A DNA stretch of 64,000 bases from Tilletiaria anomala UBC 951 (GCF_000711695.1 NW_013547014.1:210331-274330); one strand, 5' to 3'. Counted from the stretch's first letter, positions 1-11,080 are shown. Notes: generated by a model not told the origin, from the letters alone. A program made the numbers and translations.

Positions 1-372
1 CGAAAGTTTGCGCTGGGACGGCATCAGGGACGGCGAGGCAGCTGACGACGCCGATGACGGTCTCGACGCGCACGCCGAGCCGGACGGGCTACGATTATGC
101 GTTTGTTGCTGGTGCTGATTATGGCCTGGCATTGCACTGGACGATGATGCTGATGCCAATGCTGCTGCTGCTGGACCGGGCGCCGCTTTCACGAAGAACG
201 ACGAACCCTCCCCCTCCTTCCAAGCCTGCGGCGGCGACAGCTTGGGTGTCCCTGCAGCTGCAGCTGCTACGATGGCGGCGGCGCCGCTGCTGCCGCCGGC
301 GCCCGTGTTGTGGGAGTCGGCCTGGAGATGCTGCTGCGTTGTATCGCGTGTGTGCCCAGCAGGAGCCTGCAT
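1..372 (-). CDS. Hypothetical low-complexity protein, N-terminal part (runs off the left edge)
   Basis: An uninterrupted minus-strand frame runs from an ATG at 372 to the window edge: 124 codons, no stop, with an in-frame TAG about 13 codons upstream of the ATG. The peptide starts MQAPAGHTRD and is rich in Ala, Ser, Gln and Pro. It includes an alanine run (about residues 41-47), a more charged segment with SPPQAWKEGEG, a second Ala/Ser stretch and a HNQHQQQTHNR segment. No domain is visible. Such composition is common in disordered N termini of fungal transcriptional or signalling proteins, but that is only a guess. Overlapping frames on both strands are also open because the DNA is GC-rich, so the call rests on the long stop-free frame with a start. 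The 3' part lies outside the window. Confidence 0.45.
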   Translation of the reverse strand, partial: MQAPAGHTRDTTQQHLQADSHNTGAGGSSGAAAIVAAAAAGTPKLSPPQAWKEGEGSSFFVKAAPGPAAAALASASSSSAMPGHNQHQQQTHNRSPSGSACASRPSSASSAASPSLMPSQRKLS

Positions 373-1797
373 TTCCCCCTGGGCTGTGCGGTCCTGCCCT
401 CGAGTCTGCTACTGCTTGCTGGTGGCGGTAGTCCTGTCTGCGTTGCCGCAAGGCAGTGTGTGTGCGCGGGCAATGCAAACAGTGCAAGGTATATGGGTGC
501 GTCAGAAACGTTGTCCTTCCCTGCGCTCACCGAATCTACGAAGTTATGGCGTGGCAGACGACGCAGAAAGCTGGCTACGCGACACAACATGTTCCAGTTA
601 ACAGCATCACGCTGCACTCACCACAACTCTCGTTTCGCCCGCCGCTCTTGACTTGTCTGCACAGTAGACTAGGCAGCAGGATAGGCAGTGTTTTCCACTG
701 CACTGCACGGCTCGTCCGACTGCCGAAGCGGACGCCTGTGGTGTGTCTTGCGTTGTGAAAAGCGTCGAGGATGGTCACGGTGCCCTCATCTCAACCACCT
801 GCGACGATGAAAGCAAGCTTGTGTGGCCAGCAGGGTGCCGTGTCTATTCGATACATAGTATTCCATAGTATTCGAGCATCTTTTTCTCTGACAATCACCC
901 TCTCTCTCGCACTGTGGGAACGCGAGGCGCAGGGCCGCGAGGCGGGGCGGAGTGGGGAGCGGGGCGAGAGCATGTGTGTGCACGGGAGCGTGGCAGGACC
1001 AGGCACTGGACAAGCCAACTTTGTGCTTTAGTTGGACTGCAGGGGTTCCGGCCCACCCACCGCGTCAAGTCCATGGCGAGAGCTACGCTCGTCCCTCGGC
1101 ACGACCCAGAGTGGGCGTACGTGGTCATGTCCTGCCGGGGTCTCGCGACTGGTTTGCAGAAGCAATTTGGCAAGCGAAAGTGCGTGTAGCAAATGTGGAT
1201 AGGAGCAAACTTGGCCCCCCTCCCTCTTCCATTCTGTGGAGTGATTACATGCAATGCTCTGCTATCCCATTCCATTGGAGTGGGCGGGCACCGCCTTCAT
1301 CCACGGCGCTGGACTGTGGTGGATCAGGCCCGAGAGGCCAAAGTCGTCCTGCTGTCCATGTTGACGAGTTCATGCGATAAGATGCTATCAAACAAGGACA
1401 TGAGAAAAAGACCCGAAGCAAGAATACCCGCTCTCGCTCGATCGCTCCGAGCCCTTGTTGCCGCCGGCCGCATTATTTCTTTCTCTCTTTCCGCCTTTCT
1501 TTCTTTCTTGTCAAGGCCGCCGCTTGATCGCACGCTGCAGTTGGCACACCGCCCGCCATCCTTCTCCCTTTCTCTGCGCTTCTCGGCTTTGCGATTATCC
1601 TGCCAGGCATCACATACAAGAAAAGACACCGCCTCGTAAGCACAAACGCACGCACAGTTGCTCCCATCCGCCCCCTGCGCGTGTCCCATTGCCTCGCACA
1701 GCCCTGCTCGAGCGCGAGCGCTGCACGGCCCTTGCACACACACCCCACCCCCATCCCAGGCAACGTGCGGGGGCCAGGCCACAGCAACGCAGCAGCA
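373..1797. other. Intergenic region, probable divergent promoters
   Basis: This lies between the left-edge minus-strand gene and ALG5 on the plus strand. Several overlapping open frames occur, but none shows a recognisable domain or splice pattern. A pyrimidine-rich tract (about 1470-1570, many TTTC/TCTC units) and C/A-rich sequence precede the ALG5 start, typical of fungal promoters and 5' leaders. I see no RNA gene or repeat family here. Confidence 0.5.
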
Positions 1798-3742
1798 ATG
1801 GTAGCGCCCTTCTGCGCCAGTGGCGCAGCAGCCAGCCCTGCTGGCCGCGGCACGCTTGGCTGGCTGCTGTCGCTCTTCCTCGGCTTCCCTGCCGTGCTCG
1901 CCGCATCGTTCGCCTCGGCGCCCTTCCTGACGAGCGTCATTGCCGCGCCGCTGCTCGTCGTCCTGCTGTCTGTAAGTCCGAGCCGCTTGCGCCACTTGCG
2001 CCTCCCCTTGGTCGCATTCAGCTACAAGCTAGAGACAGCTAGTTAGCTAGCAGTACGCATGCATCCGCGCTGACGCCTGCCCCTCTCCGCGGCGTGAACG
2101 CTGCGTGCGCACCGCAGGCCTATCCGCTGCTCGTGGCACTCACGCCTGTCCGGCGCGAAACCTTCGCCTCGGAACGGTCCTTCACCAGCATTGATCCCCA
2201 GACGGGCGAGCAGTACACCGGAACGCTGCCCGACCTGCTGCATGACGCCGGCCGAGCCGCGCATGAAGCATTCGCTGCAGCAGAATGCAACACAGAGACC
2301 AAGACCGACGCCAACGCCAATGCTGAGGTCGAGCTGTCCGTCGTGGTGCCCGCATTCAACGAGACCGCGCGCATACAGGGCATGCTCGAAGATGCGCTTG
2401 CGTACCTCGATCCGTGCCCCTCCTTGCCATCAAATGCAGAGGAACCTGCCGCCTCCAACTGCCCCACGGCGCCTCCTCCCTACCCTCACCACCACCCCTC
2501 ACCCTCACCACCTCTAGCAGCAGGAGCGCCGCCAACACCACCGGCGCCAATCAGATCCTACGAGATCATCATTGTCGATGATGGCTCGACGGACAGCACG
2601 GCCGCCGCCGTACTGCGCTACGTGCGCGAGAAGCGCAGCGCGCGGGGTGTCGTCCGCGTCATCCGCCTCGAGCGCAACCGGGGCAAAGGCGGCGCGGTGC
2701 GGCATGTGAGTCCGCACTACTTGCTCCCTCGCTTACCGTTCCCTTCCCTTCCCCTTTTTTCTTCTTGCGTTATCGCATTCACTGACACCATCACCACCCC
2801 TCGGCTCGACCTGCAGGGCGTGTTGCACGCGCGCGGCGCGCTGATCCTCTTCGCCGACGCCGACGGCGCCACGCGCTTCGCGGATCTCGGCCTGCTGTGT
2901 GGCGAGATGGCGCGCATTCGCACGCCCAGTGGGCACGGCATCGTCGTCGGCTCGCGCGCGCACCTCGTCGGGAGCGAGGCCGTTGTCAAGGTGCGTTGCG
3001 TTGTGTATATGCGCGTGCCTCGGGGTGTCCAGCTGCTCGAGGTGCAGCTGACCATTGTCTCGTCTCTGTCTGCTCGCAGCGATCATTCGTTCGCAACTTT
3101 CTCATGCATAGCTTCCACCTCTTCCTCTCGCTGCTCCTGCGCCCGCCGTCGCCGCATCAACTCCTGCATTACCTCCCCTTCTTCTCCTCCCCCTCTCCCT
3201 CTTCGTCTTTGCGCCCGCACCCATCAATATCTGCATTATCATCATTACCTGCCTCACCATCGACAGCAGCAGCGCCGACGACACGCCGCATACGCCTCCC
3301 CGCGCAGCCCGAGATCCGCGACACGCAGTGCGGCTTCAAGCTGTTTACCCGGGCGACAGCGCGCGTCGTCTTCCCGCTCGCGCACATCGAGCGTTGGATC
3401 TTCGACGTCGAGCTGCTCCTGCTCGCCGAGATGGCGAGCACGGCGACGCTGCGCGGCGACGTCCTGTGCACAGAGGGCTCCGTCCGGGCGGAGCGCCTGC
3501 GCCTGCGCAAGGTCGGGCAGCAGCAGGACGGCGAGAACGCTGATGTGGACGAGAATGATGTGCTACTGGACCTGCCCGTGCCGATCGCAGAGGTGCCGGT
3601 ACACTGGGAGGAAGTGGGCGGAAGTAAGATCAACCTGTTGAAAGACTCTGTCGGCATGGCGCTGGACCTGATCGTCATCCGTGCGAACTATGCGCTCGGC
3701 CGCTGGAAGAGCCCCGGTCCTGTGCGGATACGCGCAGAATAA
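1798..3742 (+). CDS. ALG5: Dolichyl-phosphate beta-glucosyltransferase (ALG5)
   Basis: Transfers glucose from UDP-glucose to dolichyl phosphate at the ER membrane, making the donor for the last steps of lipid-linked oligosaccharide assembly. Exons 1798-1971, 2118-2705, 2817-2990 and 3080-3742 give 532 residues; all junctions are GT-AG and in phase 0. The N terminus is a hydrophobic signal anchor (about residues 18-65). A GT-A family 2 glycosyltransferase domain follows: ELSVVVPAFNE (about 130-140), IIVDDGSTD (about 209-217), NRGKGGAVRH, the metal-binding DADG (268-271), and DTQCGFKLFTR (about 393-403), the ALG5/DPM1 signature. It is longer than yeast Alg5 (about 334 residues) because of two insertions: a Pro/His-rich one before the DDG motif and a Ser/Pro-rich one of about 58 residues (333-390) before CGFK. 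I found no in-frame intron that would remove the second. It converges on the MFS gene downstream. Confidence 0.9.
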
Positions 3743-4064
3743 GCAGGCAATGACATCGTTGTAAAAACGCGTGCTTAGTGTGCGATGGACTCGCGGGTCC
3801 ACCGTGCGGAACCGACGTGCCAGACCATCAAACACATTGCAAAATCTTAACCATGGAAAATGCATGTGGTGCTGAGATGAAGTAAGACACGTGTACATGA
3901 TGAGTAAGTGCAAGCAAGCTGGAACGAATTGATGGGACCAGGGTGAGTGCGCTGTACTCAGGATATTATGTACTTCGGAAGGACCCTCTAACGAGTGAGG
4001 GCGGTGAGGTCAGCCGCCCGCAAGAAGCGTTAGGGGAAAGCAGAGCGTTGTGTCTGGTTGGAGT
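3743..4064. other. Convergent intergenic spacer, ALG5 / MFS transporter 3' ends
   Basis: About 320 bp between the ALG5 stop and the MFS stop. It presumably holds both 3' UTRs and polyadenylation signals. No gene or repeat is visible. Confidence 0.6.
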
Positions 4065-6099
4065 CTAGTTCTCCTCTTCCTCTTCCTCCGCGATCGTCTG
4101 CTCTCTAGGGCGGGCCTGCGCAGAGGCCGCTGCCGCAGGTGCCGGCTTGGTTGGGGAGCCGGGCAGGGCGTGCTCCTCGACGGCAAAGGTGCACAGGAAG
4201 GCAAAGAAGCCGGTGAGGAAAATGCCGATGAAGACGGTGTTAAGACTGGCACCGTACGCGTTGATCGCCTCCTCGCGCAGGCCTCTCGGGAGGGTGCGGA
4301 TAGTGTTGACATCCTCGCGGATGCCACGGATGATCTTGCTGGGCAGGCCGGCGCGTGAGAGCGTTGACTGCAGGCGGAGCTGCAGAATGGCCTGGGACAG
4401 CGAGACTCCGGTGATGGAGCCGATGGCGCGGAACAGGTAAACCATGCCCGTCGCGGCGGACATGTCACGCGGGTCGATGGACGCGATGAGCGCCACGAGC
4501 GTAATGGTCAGGATGCCGCCGAAGCCGATGCCGCCGAACGGCATACTGGCCCAGTAGACAAACTCGCTAGTGTGCCCGCGGTGCCACAGCGTCGCCATCG
4601 CCATGGGACCCACGAAGCCGCACGCGGCGACGATGATCAGCATCGTTTTGTAGCGGCCGGTATGTGCCATGATGAGGCCCGAGCCAAGCGAGCAGGCCGA
4701 CGCGAGCACTGAGTTGGGGATCAGGTGCAGGCCGGCGTACGACGTGGACGTCTGCTCGACGACGGCAAAGTAGCTCGGGATGGAGAAGAGCAGCGCGAAC
4801 TGCGACATACTCGTAAACAGCGCCGTCAGGGCAACGAAGCCTGGTGTGCGGCGGAAGAGCACGCGGAGCGGCATGAGCGGCTCGCAAGCGACGTACTTCT
4901 CCACGAGGACGAATAGGACGGCGCCGCCGAGGCCGCCAAAGAGTGATCCGAGGACAAGCTTGTCGCTCCACTCGCGCTCATTGCCGCCGAGCGAGAGGGC
5001 GACGAGGATGAGGGTAACGGATGGGACGAGCGTGATGGCGCCCAGTGCGTCAATGCGCTTGATCTTCTCCATCATACTGCCCGGTCCAGCGGGAATGTCC
5101 ACCTTCCAGAAGACGACGGCAAAGTGGACGACACAGAGCGGGACTTGGATGAGGAAGGCCCACCGCCAGCCGAGTCCACCGTCCGCAAGCATACCTCCAA
5201 GCGGCCCACCGAGCGCAGCGCCTGTCGCAAAGACGAGGTTCCCCAACCCTTGCCATGTGCCGCGAGACTTGAGCGGTACAAGGTCGGACGTGACGATGGT
5301 CGACATGGTGGTCAGGCCGCCTCCGCCGATACCGGCGATGGCGCGGGCGGCACACAGCTGCCAGAACGTCTGTGAGAGACCGCAGAGGAGCGAGCCGATC
5401 AGGAAGACGGCCGATGCAAAGAGCGTCGCAGGCTTGCGGCCGAGCAGGTCGGATGCCTTTCCGTACAATGGCTGGAAGCCCGTCTGGGAGAGGAGGTAGC
5501 TGGTACCGAGCCAGCCGATCTCCTTGCTCACGCGGAACTCGGAGCCGACGGTGGAGAGGATAGTAGCGACGATGGTGCCGTCGAGGGCTGCGAGGAATGT
5601 GCCGATCCACATGGCGCTCTGCGCGAGCAAGCATGATTCAGCAGGCTCGTCCGATGGCTTGCGAATGGAACCTTACGTGCGCAACGCGGACTCGACTCAC
5701 CATAATGACAATGACATCGCTCCTTATGGCTGGCTGCGCTGCATCGGGCGCCGTGCCATCTGCGACTGCAATGCCGGATGCATTGATGGCCGAGCCGGCG
5801 ATGAGTGAGTGGTTGATGCTGAACTGGGACTGGTCGCAAGGTGGCGCAAAGGCGGACGAGTTGGGGTCGACGCCGTGCGAAGCATCGCGGATGGCGGCGA
5901 ACGCGCTCTCCTGCGCGACGGCCTCTTCGTCGAGCAGCGCATCCTCTGCGTCGAACGCCACGGCGCCGTCGCCATCCTCGATCGAGTCGTAGCCAGCCGG
6001 CCGTGTCGAAGAGAGCGCAGAGGGGCGGTTGGGGCTTGTGGATGCGGCCGCGGCCGAGGAAAGGAGCGGCTCGCGCTCGGACGCACCGTTGGACGACAT
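4065..6099 (-). CDS. MFS transporter, 14-TM type, Vba1/Fnx1-like (vacuolar basic amino acid or multidrug)
   Basis: Two exons (6099-5701 and 5618-4065, minus) join in phase 0 to give 650 residues. Exon 1 encodes a soluble, acidic, Ser/Ala-rich N-terminal region of about 125 residues with a dileucine-like REPLLSS near the start; such signals occur on vacuolar proteins. The membrane domain begins at the exon junction with MWIGTFLAALDGTIV. It shows DLLGRKPATLFAS (MFS motif A), ARAIAGIGGGGLTTMSTI (TM4 region) and GAALGGPLGGMLAD (motif C-like), followed by many hydrophobic segments consistent with the 14-TM DHA2/vacuolar amino-acid group. The C terminus is Ala/Pro-rich and ends in a Glu run. Known relatives include yeast Vba1-3 and S. 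pombe Fnx1; the exact substrate cannot be read from sequence. The start ATG at 6099 was chosen because the frame upstream is short and unlike coding sequence. Confidence 0.88.
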
Positions 6100-7037
6100 G
6101 GTATCTAGTTGCAGCCAAGCCAAGCAGCAGGAGCAGGAGTAATAGCCGGGACGGGGTTCTATTGCACTCTGGCCTGAATGATCGGTCCCGACGATGAGAG
6201 GCGTGGTAAAGAAAAGCGGATCGGCGCCTCTTTATCTGTTTGTGCGAACACCAACACCCGCTTGTGGAGAGTATGTGGTACACTTCGCGAAGAAAAAAAG
6301 CCGACAACCCACATCACATCCTACCTGGCAGAGTGATGTGTTCCGAATTCCGAATTCCGAGTCCCTCGACCTTTCCCTTCCACTAGCGCGATTTCCTCCC
6401 ACCAATTGAGATTTTAGATCATTCAAGCTGGAGGCATCCTGCTCTCCCAGCTCCGAATCCTCGCCGAGGCCCTCACCGTCTCTTAATGTGGGATTACGAA
6501 ACGCTGAAGCACGTTGTCACGTAGCAATCACTGGTCGACTGCGAGTCTCGAAGCGCTCCGGCCGGCCGGCCAACCTCATGATTGCCGGCGGGTAAGCACT
6601 GCGGAGGCAAACCGCAACGACGCGAAGGCGGAACCGCGGGAGGTTCGATGGCGTTCGTCTTTGCCTTCGGAATGTTTCCTTGTAGCCTTGACAAGGCCAA
6701 TCCGCTGTCAGATCCATTCCAATTCAATATTCGGCACACCACCAGATTCATTTCATCAGATCTCACCCACACTGTCGCGGTAACCCTGATGATGGAGGGG
6801 GGTGGGATATATTCGTTGAGGAACGGAGAGTACAACGCTTGGAGTCTATCTAAACATATAGCATGGAAACACATGGGCATGGGTTGAACTATGCCGAGGG
6901 GAATGGGTTAAGATGGCGGCCAGCAACGATAAGAAGAAATGCTGACTGCCAAGAACTGAACAAGGGGGAGCGGCGGTCCGAAACGCAAACAGGCGAATCA
7001 CGGACCGGAGGACCAGCGGCCAGGGGCACGGTGTTGC
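6100..7037. other. Intergenic region upstream of the MFS gene and downstream of IDO
   Basis: About 940 bp containing the MFS promoter and the IDO 3' end. A duplicated motif (ATTCCGAATTCCGA, about 6346-6360) is the only visible local repeat. Small open frames at 6494-6880 lack any recognisable feature and I do not call them. Confidence 0.5.
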
Positions 7038-9250
7038 TTATCCAACGCCGTCGCAACCAACCATGCCGCGCTTCATGCTCCTCTTTTCTTCCTGGTTCTG
7101 GTCCTTGTTGCCCACGGAGGTGCTGTATGCGCGCTGCTGGCCAGCATCCACACTGTTGACAGCCTGCTTGGGAGTAGGAGGCGGCATGACCATGCCGCGC
7201 ATGCTCTCATCGATACCGGGGTTCTTGGCGGCCTTCTCCTGCATGAGCAGGGCGACTTCGCGCTCGAGCATGCGCCTCTGCGCCTCAGCGCGCTTGCCCG
7301 CCTCGCGCACCTTGTTTACGAGCACCTCAGCGCGCTGCGCTCCCGTGGCGCTGCTAGTGAGGCGCGCATGCGTGCGCAGCGCCTGCTCGTCGGCGGCACC
7401 CCACTCGGCGCAGCTGTCCTCCAGCACGCGCAGTACGGTCGCGAGGTTGTTCGGCAGGTAGCGGATGATGTTGCTCCCGCCCGTCGCGAGGCTGAAGTCA
7501 GTCTGCTTGATGATATAGTTGCGCGTGAAAAGCCAGTGCCGGTTCCGGAACTCCCGCACCTGGTCGACCATCAGGATGTACAGCGCCTTGAGCAGCGGCG
7601 ACGCAGACGTCGACATGCAGAACGCGCGCACGCCCAGCATCGATGCTCGCGATTCAAGGTGTTCGAGGTACTCGCGCTGAGCTGTACGTAATAAACAAGA
7701 ATCCCGACCGTTAGCTTTAGCTTGACTCAACAGTACGTTGGCCACCACACTGGCCATGCTCACTCTTAGGTCTGTAGGTTCTAAAGTCGCGAAGTGTCCT
7801 GGTCAGCTCATTGTCCGGGAGCTCCTTGGTGATTTCGAGCAAGTTGTCCGCCATTGGGATGATTGAGTCGTTGGCGCCACTCTGCGGACAAGTAGTAGCA
7901 AAGGAAAGGGGGTTGCAAAGCATCAGACACGTTTCGGAACCACACACAAGCAGCTCTAAAAGCCAAGCGCAAATAATGCCCACCTCGCCACGGAATTCCA
8001 TCTGCTTGCTCTCTCCGCGTGGGCCGATGCCTTCGTACGTGACACCATCGGGGAACATGGCGTTGTGCTTCTGGCTGGGCCTACCAAGCGTGCCGTAGAT
8101 AAACGAGCGGAACTTGAGGTAGTCGCTCGGGAGGGAGCGGCTCCACATGCTCTCCATGCTCTCCTGCACCTCCTCGAACGTTGAGAGCAGACGCATCATT
8201 GCGCTCTCCGCTGTGCCGACGTCTTGCTCCGCGACGGCGAGCAACATGCCCTCCGTCGCATTGACGAGGCGGCCCGAGTAGGCGAGCATCTCCTGCGTAT
8301 GAGCGAAGCAGTCCAATGGTCAGAGTGTCAGCTGAACCCTAATGTGACATGGCGAAGAGATCACCGCTCCAGATGTAGATACGCACACAGTGGACAATGA
8401 TGAAGCCCTTCTCGCTTCCCTGGGCATTCTCGAACGCACGGATGAGCTCGAGGTTTTCGAACGAGTAACGTCCGGGGCCTGTCTTGATGGCCAACTCGTC
8501 GCCGAAAGCGCCGTTGGCGCCCGCTTGCCTACTTTGCTTGGCCGCGATTTCGGCGGGGGTGGGCAAGGAGGGGTCATTGAGCCTGTAGTTGCTCAGCGCG
8601 TAGCTCGAGCTGTACTCCATGTACGGGAAGTGACCGAGCTCGTCGGCGAGCTCGCACATCGGTACGGCGATGGCGCGTGGCAGGACGGACCTGCCGGGCG
8701 CGTAAAGGCCAGTCGCGCGGAAGGACTGATCGACAGGTTCGAGCAGGTACGCGCTCGTCAGGAAGCACATGTCGCGGAAGAGTGCCGAGAGCAGGGGCAT
8801 GCGGCCCGGCGCGTCCTTGGGCGAGGCGATCACTTCACGCACATGCTTGATCAGGCGCTCGCCGTGTGCGCCGTGAACGAGCTCGGCGTGGACGGCGGGG
8901 CCAAAGTCGCCCGTAGCGAGCAGGCCGCTCGGCTTGTCACCGTCGCGGTCGCCGGGCTGGATGATGGTCATGCGCTGGAGCAGGCTGTCGAGCGCGCCGA
9001 AGCGCTCCGGTAACACAGGCAGTGGGTCGCGGCGCGGGAGGAAGCCATGGGCGCGCGACAGGGTAAACGTAGGCAGCTGGTCGTGTGTCTCAGCCGGGTG
9101 GTCCTCGAGGAAGGTGACCTTCCCGGAAGGGTTGGCGACATTAGAGATGGTTGCGAGCGAACGCCTGGAAGTGACGTTGCAAGCGAGCTGTGAAAATGCA
9201 GCACGGCCGGGCGGGGCGTGATGCCTTGCGACGATCTTGCTGATCGCCAT
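7038..9250 (-). CDS. BNA2: Indoleamine 2,3-dioxygenase (heme; kynurenine pathway)
   Basis: Opens the indole ring of tryptophan to give N-formylkynurenine, the first step of de novo NAD synthesis. Exons (minus) 9250-8387, 8292-7984, 7881-7764 and 7681-7038 join to 644 residues. Family signatures in order: PYMEYSSSYALSNY, FENLELIRAF, GFIIVH, RSFIYGT, FPDGVTYEG, FRGESGANDSIIP (across a junction), FRTYRP, HWLFTRNYIIK and TGGSNIIRYLPNNL. The His of NRHW (about 479) corresponds to the proximal heme ligand. Residues 1-45 are basic, Ser/Ala-rich and poor in acids, like a mitochondrial presequence; most IDOs are cytosolic, so this is worth noting but is inference. The last 90 residues form a charged, Lys/Arg/Gln-rich extension beyond the catalytic fold. 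A TATAAA element lies about 135 bp upstream. Confidence 0.92.
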
Positions 9251-9382
9251 GTTCGATCGAGGATTGGGTTCTCCTTGGATTGGAGGGTGCGAGCTGTAGG
9301 GGTTCTGGACGATTCAGCGATGTGAGTGAGGGGTTAGTATTGGTTGGTTGGGTGGAAGGGTGAGAGAAGCATGAAGGTGCTC

Positions 9383-9388
9383 TTTATA
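9383..9388 (-). promoter_or_regulatory. TATA-like box upstream of IDO
   Basis: Read on the minus strand the sequence is TATAAA within GTTATAAAGAG, about 133 bp upstream of the IDO start at 9250. Spacing and context fit a core promoter; there is no direct transcript evidence. Confidence 0.4.
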
Positions 9389-9419
9389 ACGGGGCCACAA
9401 CACACACGCGCACACACAT

Positions 9420-9941
9420 ATGTGCCCTCTCTGTCCCTGTGACCTTCAAGGTGCTCAAGATAGACTCCAAAGATGCCCTCACACAAGGGCTCGCCTCACT
9501 GCAGTCAGCACGCTCTCCTATCCCGCATGCATGTCCTTCGGCTCTCTCTTATCGCACGACACTTGTGTTCCAGCATATGCAGCCGCCAGCCAGCGAGTGC
9601 AGCTGCCATGTCCAATTGAGTGCCAGAAACGCTGGGGAGAGCAGATCACGCGGTGTGGCCAAGGAGATAACTGCAAACGCTCTCCGACTAGTAAGCAACA
9701 ACGACCAGTTCTGGGCAACGCCAGCCCAACACACACATCACAGTCTCCCCTACAGCCCGTGGCGCAGGCCACCACGACCATCCATGCTTTCGGCCTGGAG
9801 CGGCGGGGCAAGGAGAAGAAGTGGACCCTCGAGGTAATCACACCAGCAGCCGAGGTAAACGCCTTTTCTCCGAGGGGCAGGTCCTGGAGCCCCGTGGGAG
9901 CGCACTGTGCGGCTTTAGCAGCGATACGGCCCAAGAGGTGA
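9420..9941 (+). CDS. Hypothetical ORF, 173 residues, or exon(s) of an unrecognised gene
   Basis: An ATG-initiated frame of 173 codons on the plus strand. The first half is Cys-rich (MCPLCPCD; CPIECQKRWGEQITRCGQG) and the second half carries a charged segment, LERRGKEKKWTLEVITP. An alternative frame (from about 9439: TFKVLKIDSKDALTQGL) also looks protein-like. The stretch contains several splice-like signals: CAG at about 9503 and 9756-9760, GTAAAC near 9855 and GTGAGT near 9937. It may therefore be a small intron-containing gene rather than one exon. I recognise no family. It lies upstream of, and divergent from, IDO. Confidence 0.22.
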   Translation: MCPLCPCDLQGAQDRLQRCPHTRARLTAVSTLSYPACMSFGSLLSHDTCVPAYAAASQRVQLPCPIECQKRWGEQITRCGQGDNCKRSPTSKQQRPVLGNASPTHTSQSPLQPVAQATTTIHAFGLERRGKEKKWTLEVITPAAEVNAFSPRGRSWSPVGAHCAALAAIRPKR

Positions 9942-10440
9942 GTGAACCCGCGGCACAGCCTCCCCACGCCCGCAAAGGCCGGATCGAACGGAACATGGCC
10001 CGGGCGGCAAGCCGAAGCAAAAGATTAAGGTCACGAGTGTGTCTCTTCAGAAACTAAAGTTGCTGGCTTTAACACTCCATCTCAAGCAGAAGGAAGATTC
10101 ATGTAAGGCAAGCGAAGTCAACATGAACTTCGCGGTGCTTTCATGCTTTCTGCATGACGAGAGAGAGCCGTCACATGTGCATCACGAATCCCGCTGTTGA
10201 CTTGATGAATAGTGCCACGCAAAGCCGCTGGTGCTTTCCGCCACATCGGCAACGTGCGCTCTCTTAGGACTTGCATGACGCATCTAAATATTCAAATTGA
10301 GGCAACAGATCTACCTTGCACCTTCCCCAGCACGCTTAGAAAAGCGAAGTAGATGTCCATGTACCACAAGTGCGAAACGGAAGGCGAAAAATACATAATA
10401 TAAAAGTAGAGAATCCTCGGCACTCACCGCTGCTAGCTAC

Positions 10441-11080
10441 ATACCTCGACGTGCGTCAGAGCCATGGAGGTCCCGTCGCCCTCCCGGCCATTCCGTAGGA
10501 CGCTAGCGACGAGCAGCGTGGCTTGCATGTCCGCCGCAGACGGTTAGAGGATCTTGGGACTGTGCCGCCCTTGCTGGATGCTATTGCCGTGCGCAGTGCC
10601 GAGGCACGATAGCATGCCCAACATCACACCGCCGCTGAAGAAGCCGCCAGTGAGGTCGAGCGCGAAGAGTAGCGAAGCTAGGTAATGGCTCGTACCTTCT
10701 AGGCTGCATCGCTGTCCGTTAATTATGACACTGCTAGCTACTTGGCACTGGGACGCTGCCGTGCGTGAGCATCCGGCGTACCTGGTCGTACGTCACATGG
10801 CTTAAGATCAACGACGCTGGGCAGCCTGGAAGATGTGTGCCGTGTCGTCGTCAGTGACAAAATCTACTTACGTCCAATGAAAGCCGGGCGTCGCACCCCA
10901 CCCAGCGAAGCAGAGCAGCGCACGAAGAACTGAACAAGCGCATCCACATTGCTGATCCCGTCGAACGCCAGTACGCCTTCCCGATCAGCAAAAAGCGCTT
11001 GCATTCCATCAGCCTTGCTCTACCTGCATGCGTGGTGACCTATTCGACTCGTTCGGGGTGGCAGCGCCGTGCATGGTACC
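10441..11080 (-). other. Unassigned exon-like segments (minus strand)
   Basis: Several minus-strand segments look like coding exons bounded by splice-like signals but do not assemble into one clean frame. They are: a start-like MHGAATPNESNRSP (about 11075-11030); a segment with LFADREGVLAFDGISNVDAL (about 10993-10935) ending at a GTAAGT donor (10873-10868); a segment with CPASLILSHVTYDQVRR after a CAG near 10825; LLFALDLTGGFFSGGVMLGM (about 10670-10610); and LLVASVLRNGREGDGTSMAL (about 10517-10455) ending at a GTATGT donor. Stops interrupt between them. This could be an intron-rich small gene, a decayed gene, or a lost continuation of the phosphatase gene upstream. No function assigned. Confidence 0.3.

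Noticed and set aside
1324-1995. A 223-codon minus-strand frame overlapping the ALG5 start
   Set aside because: It is antisense to ALG5 exon 1 and its leader, with Arg/Ala/Gly-rich composition typical of shadow frames in GC-rich DNA; no motif.
2897-3284. Alternative frames inside ALG5 intron 3/exon 4
   Set aside because: The spliced ALG5 model explains the region with conserved motifs; the other frames do not.
4780-5634. Long frames on both strands within the MFS gene (for example 239 and 194 codons)
   Set aside because: Shadows of the transporter; the transporter frame carries all the MFS motifs.
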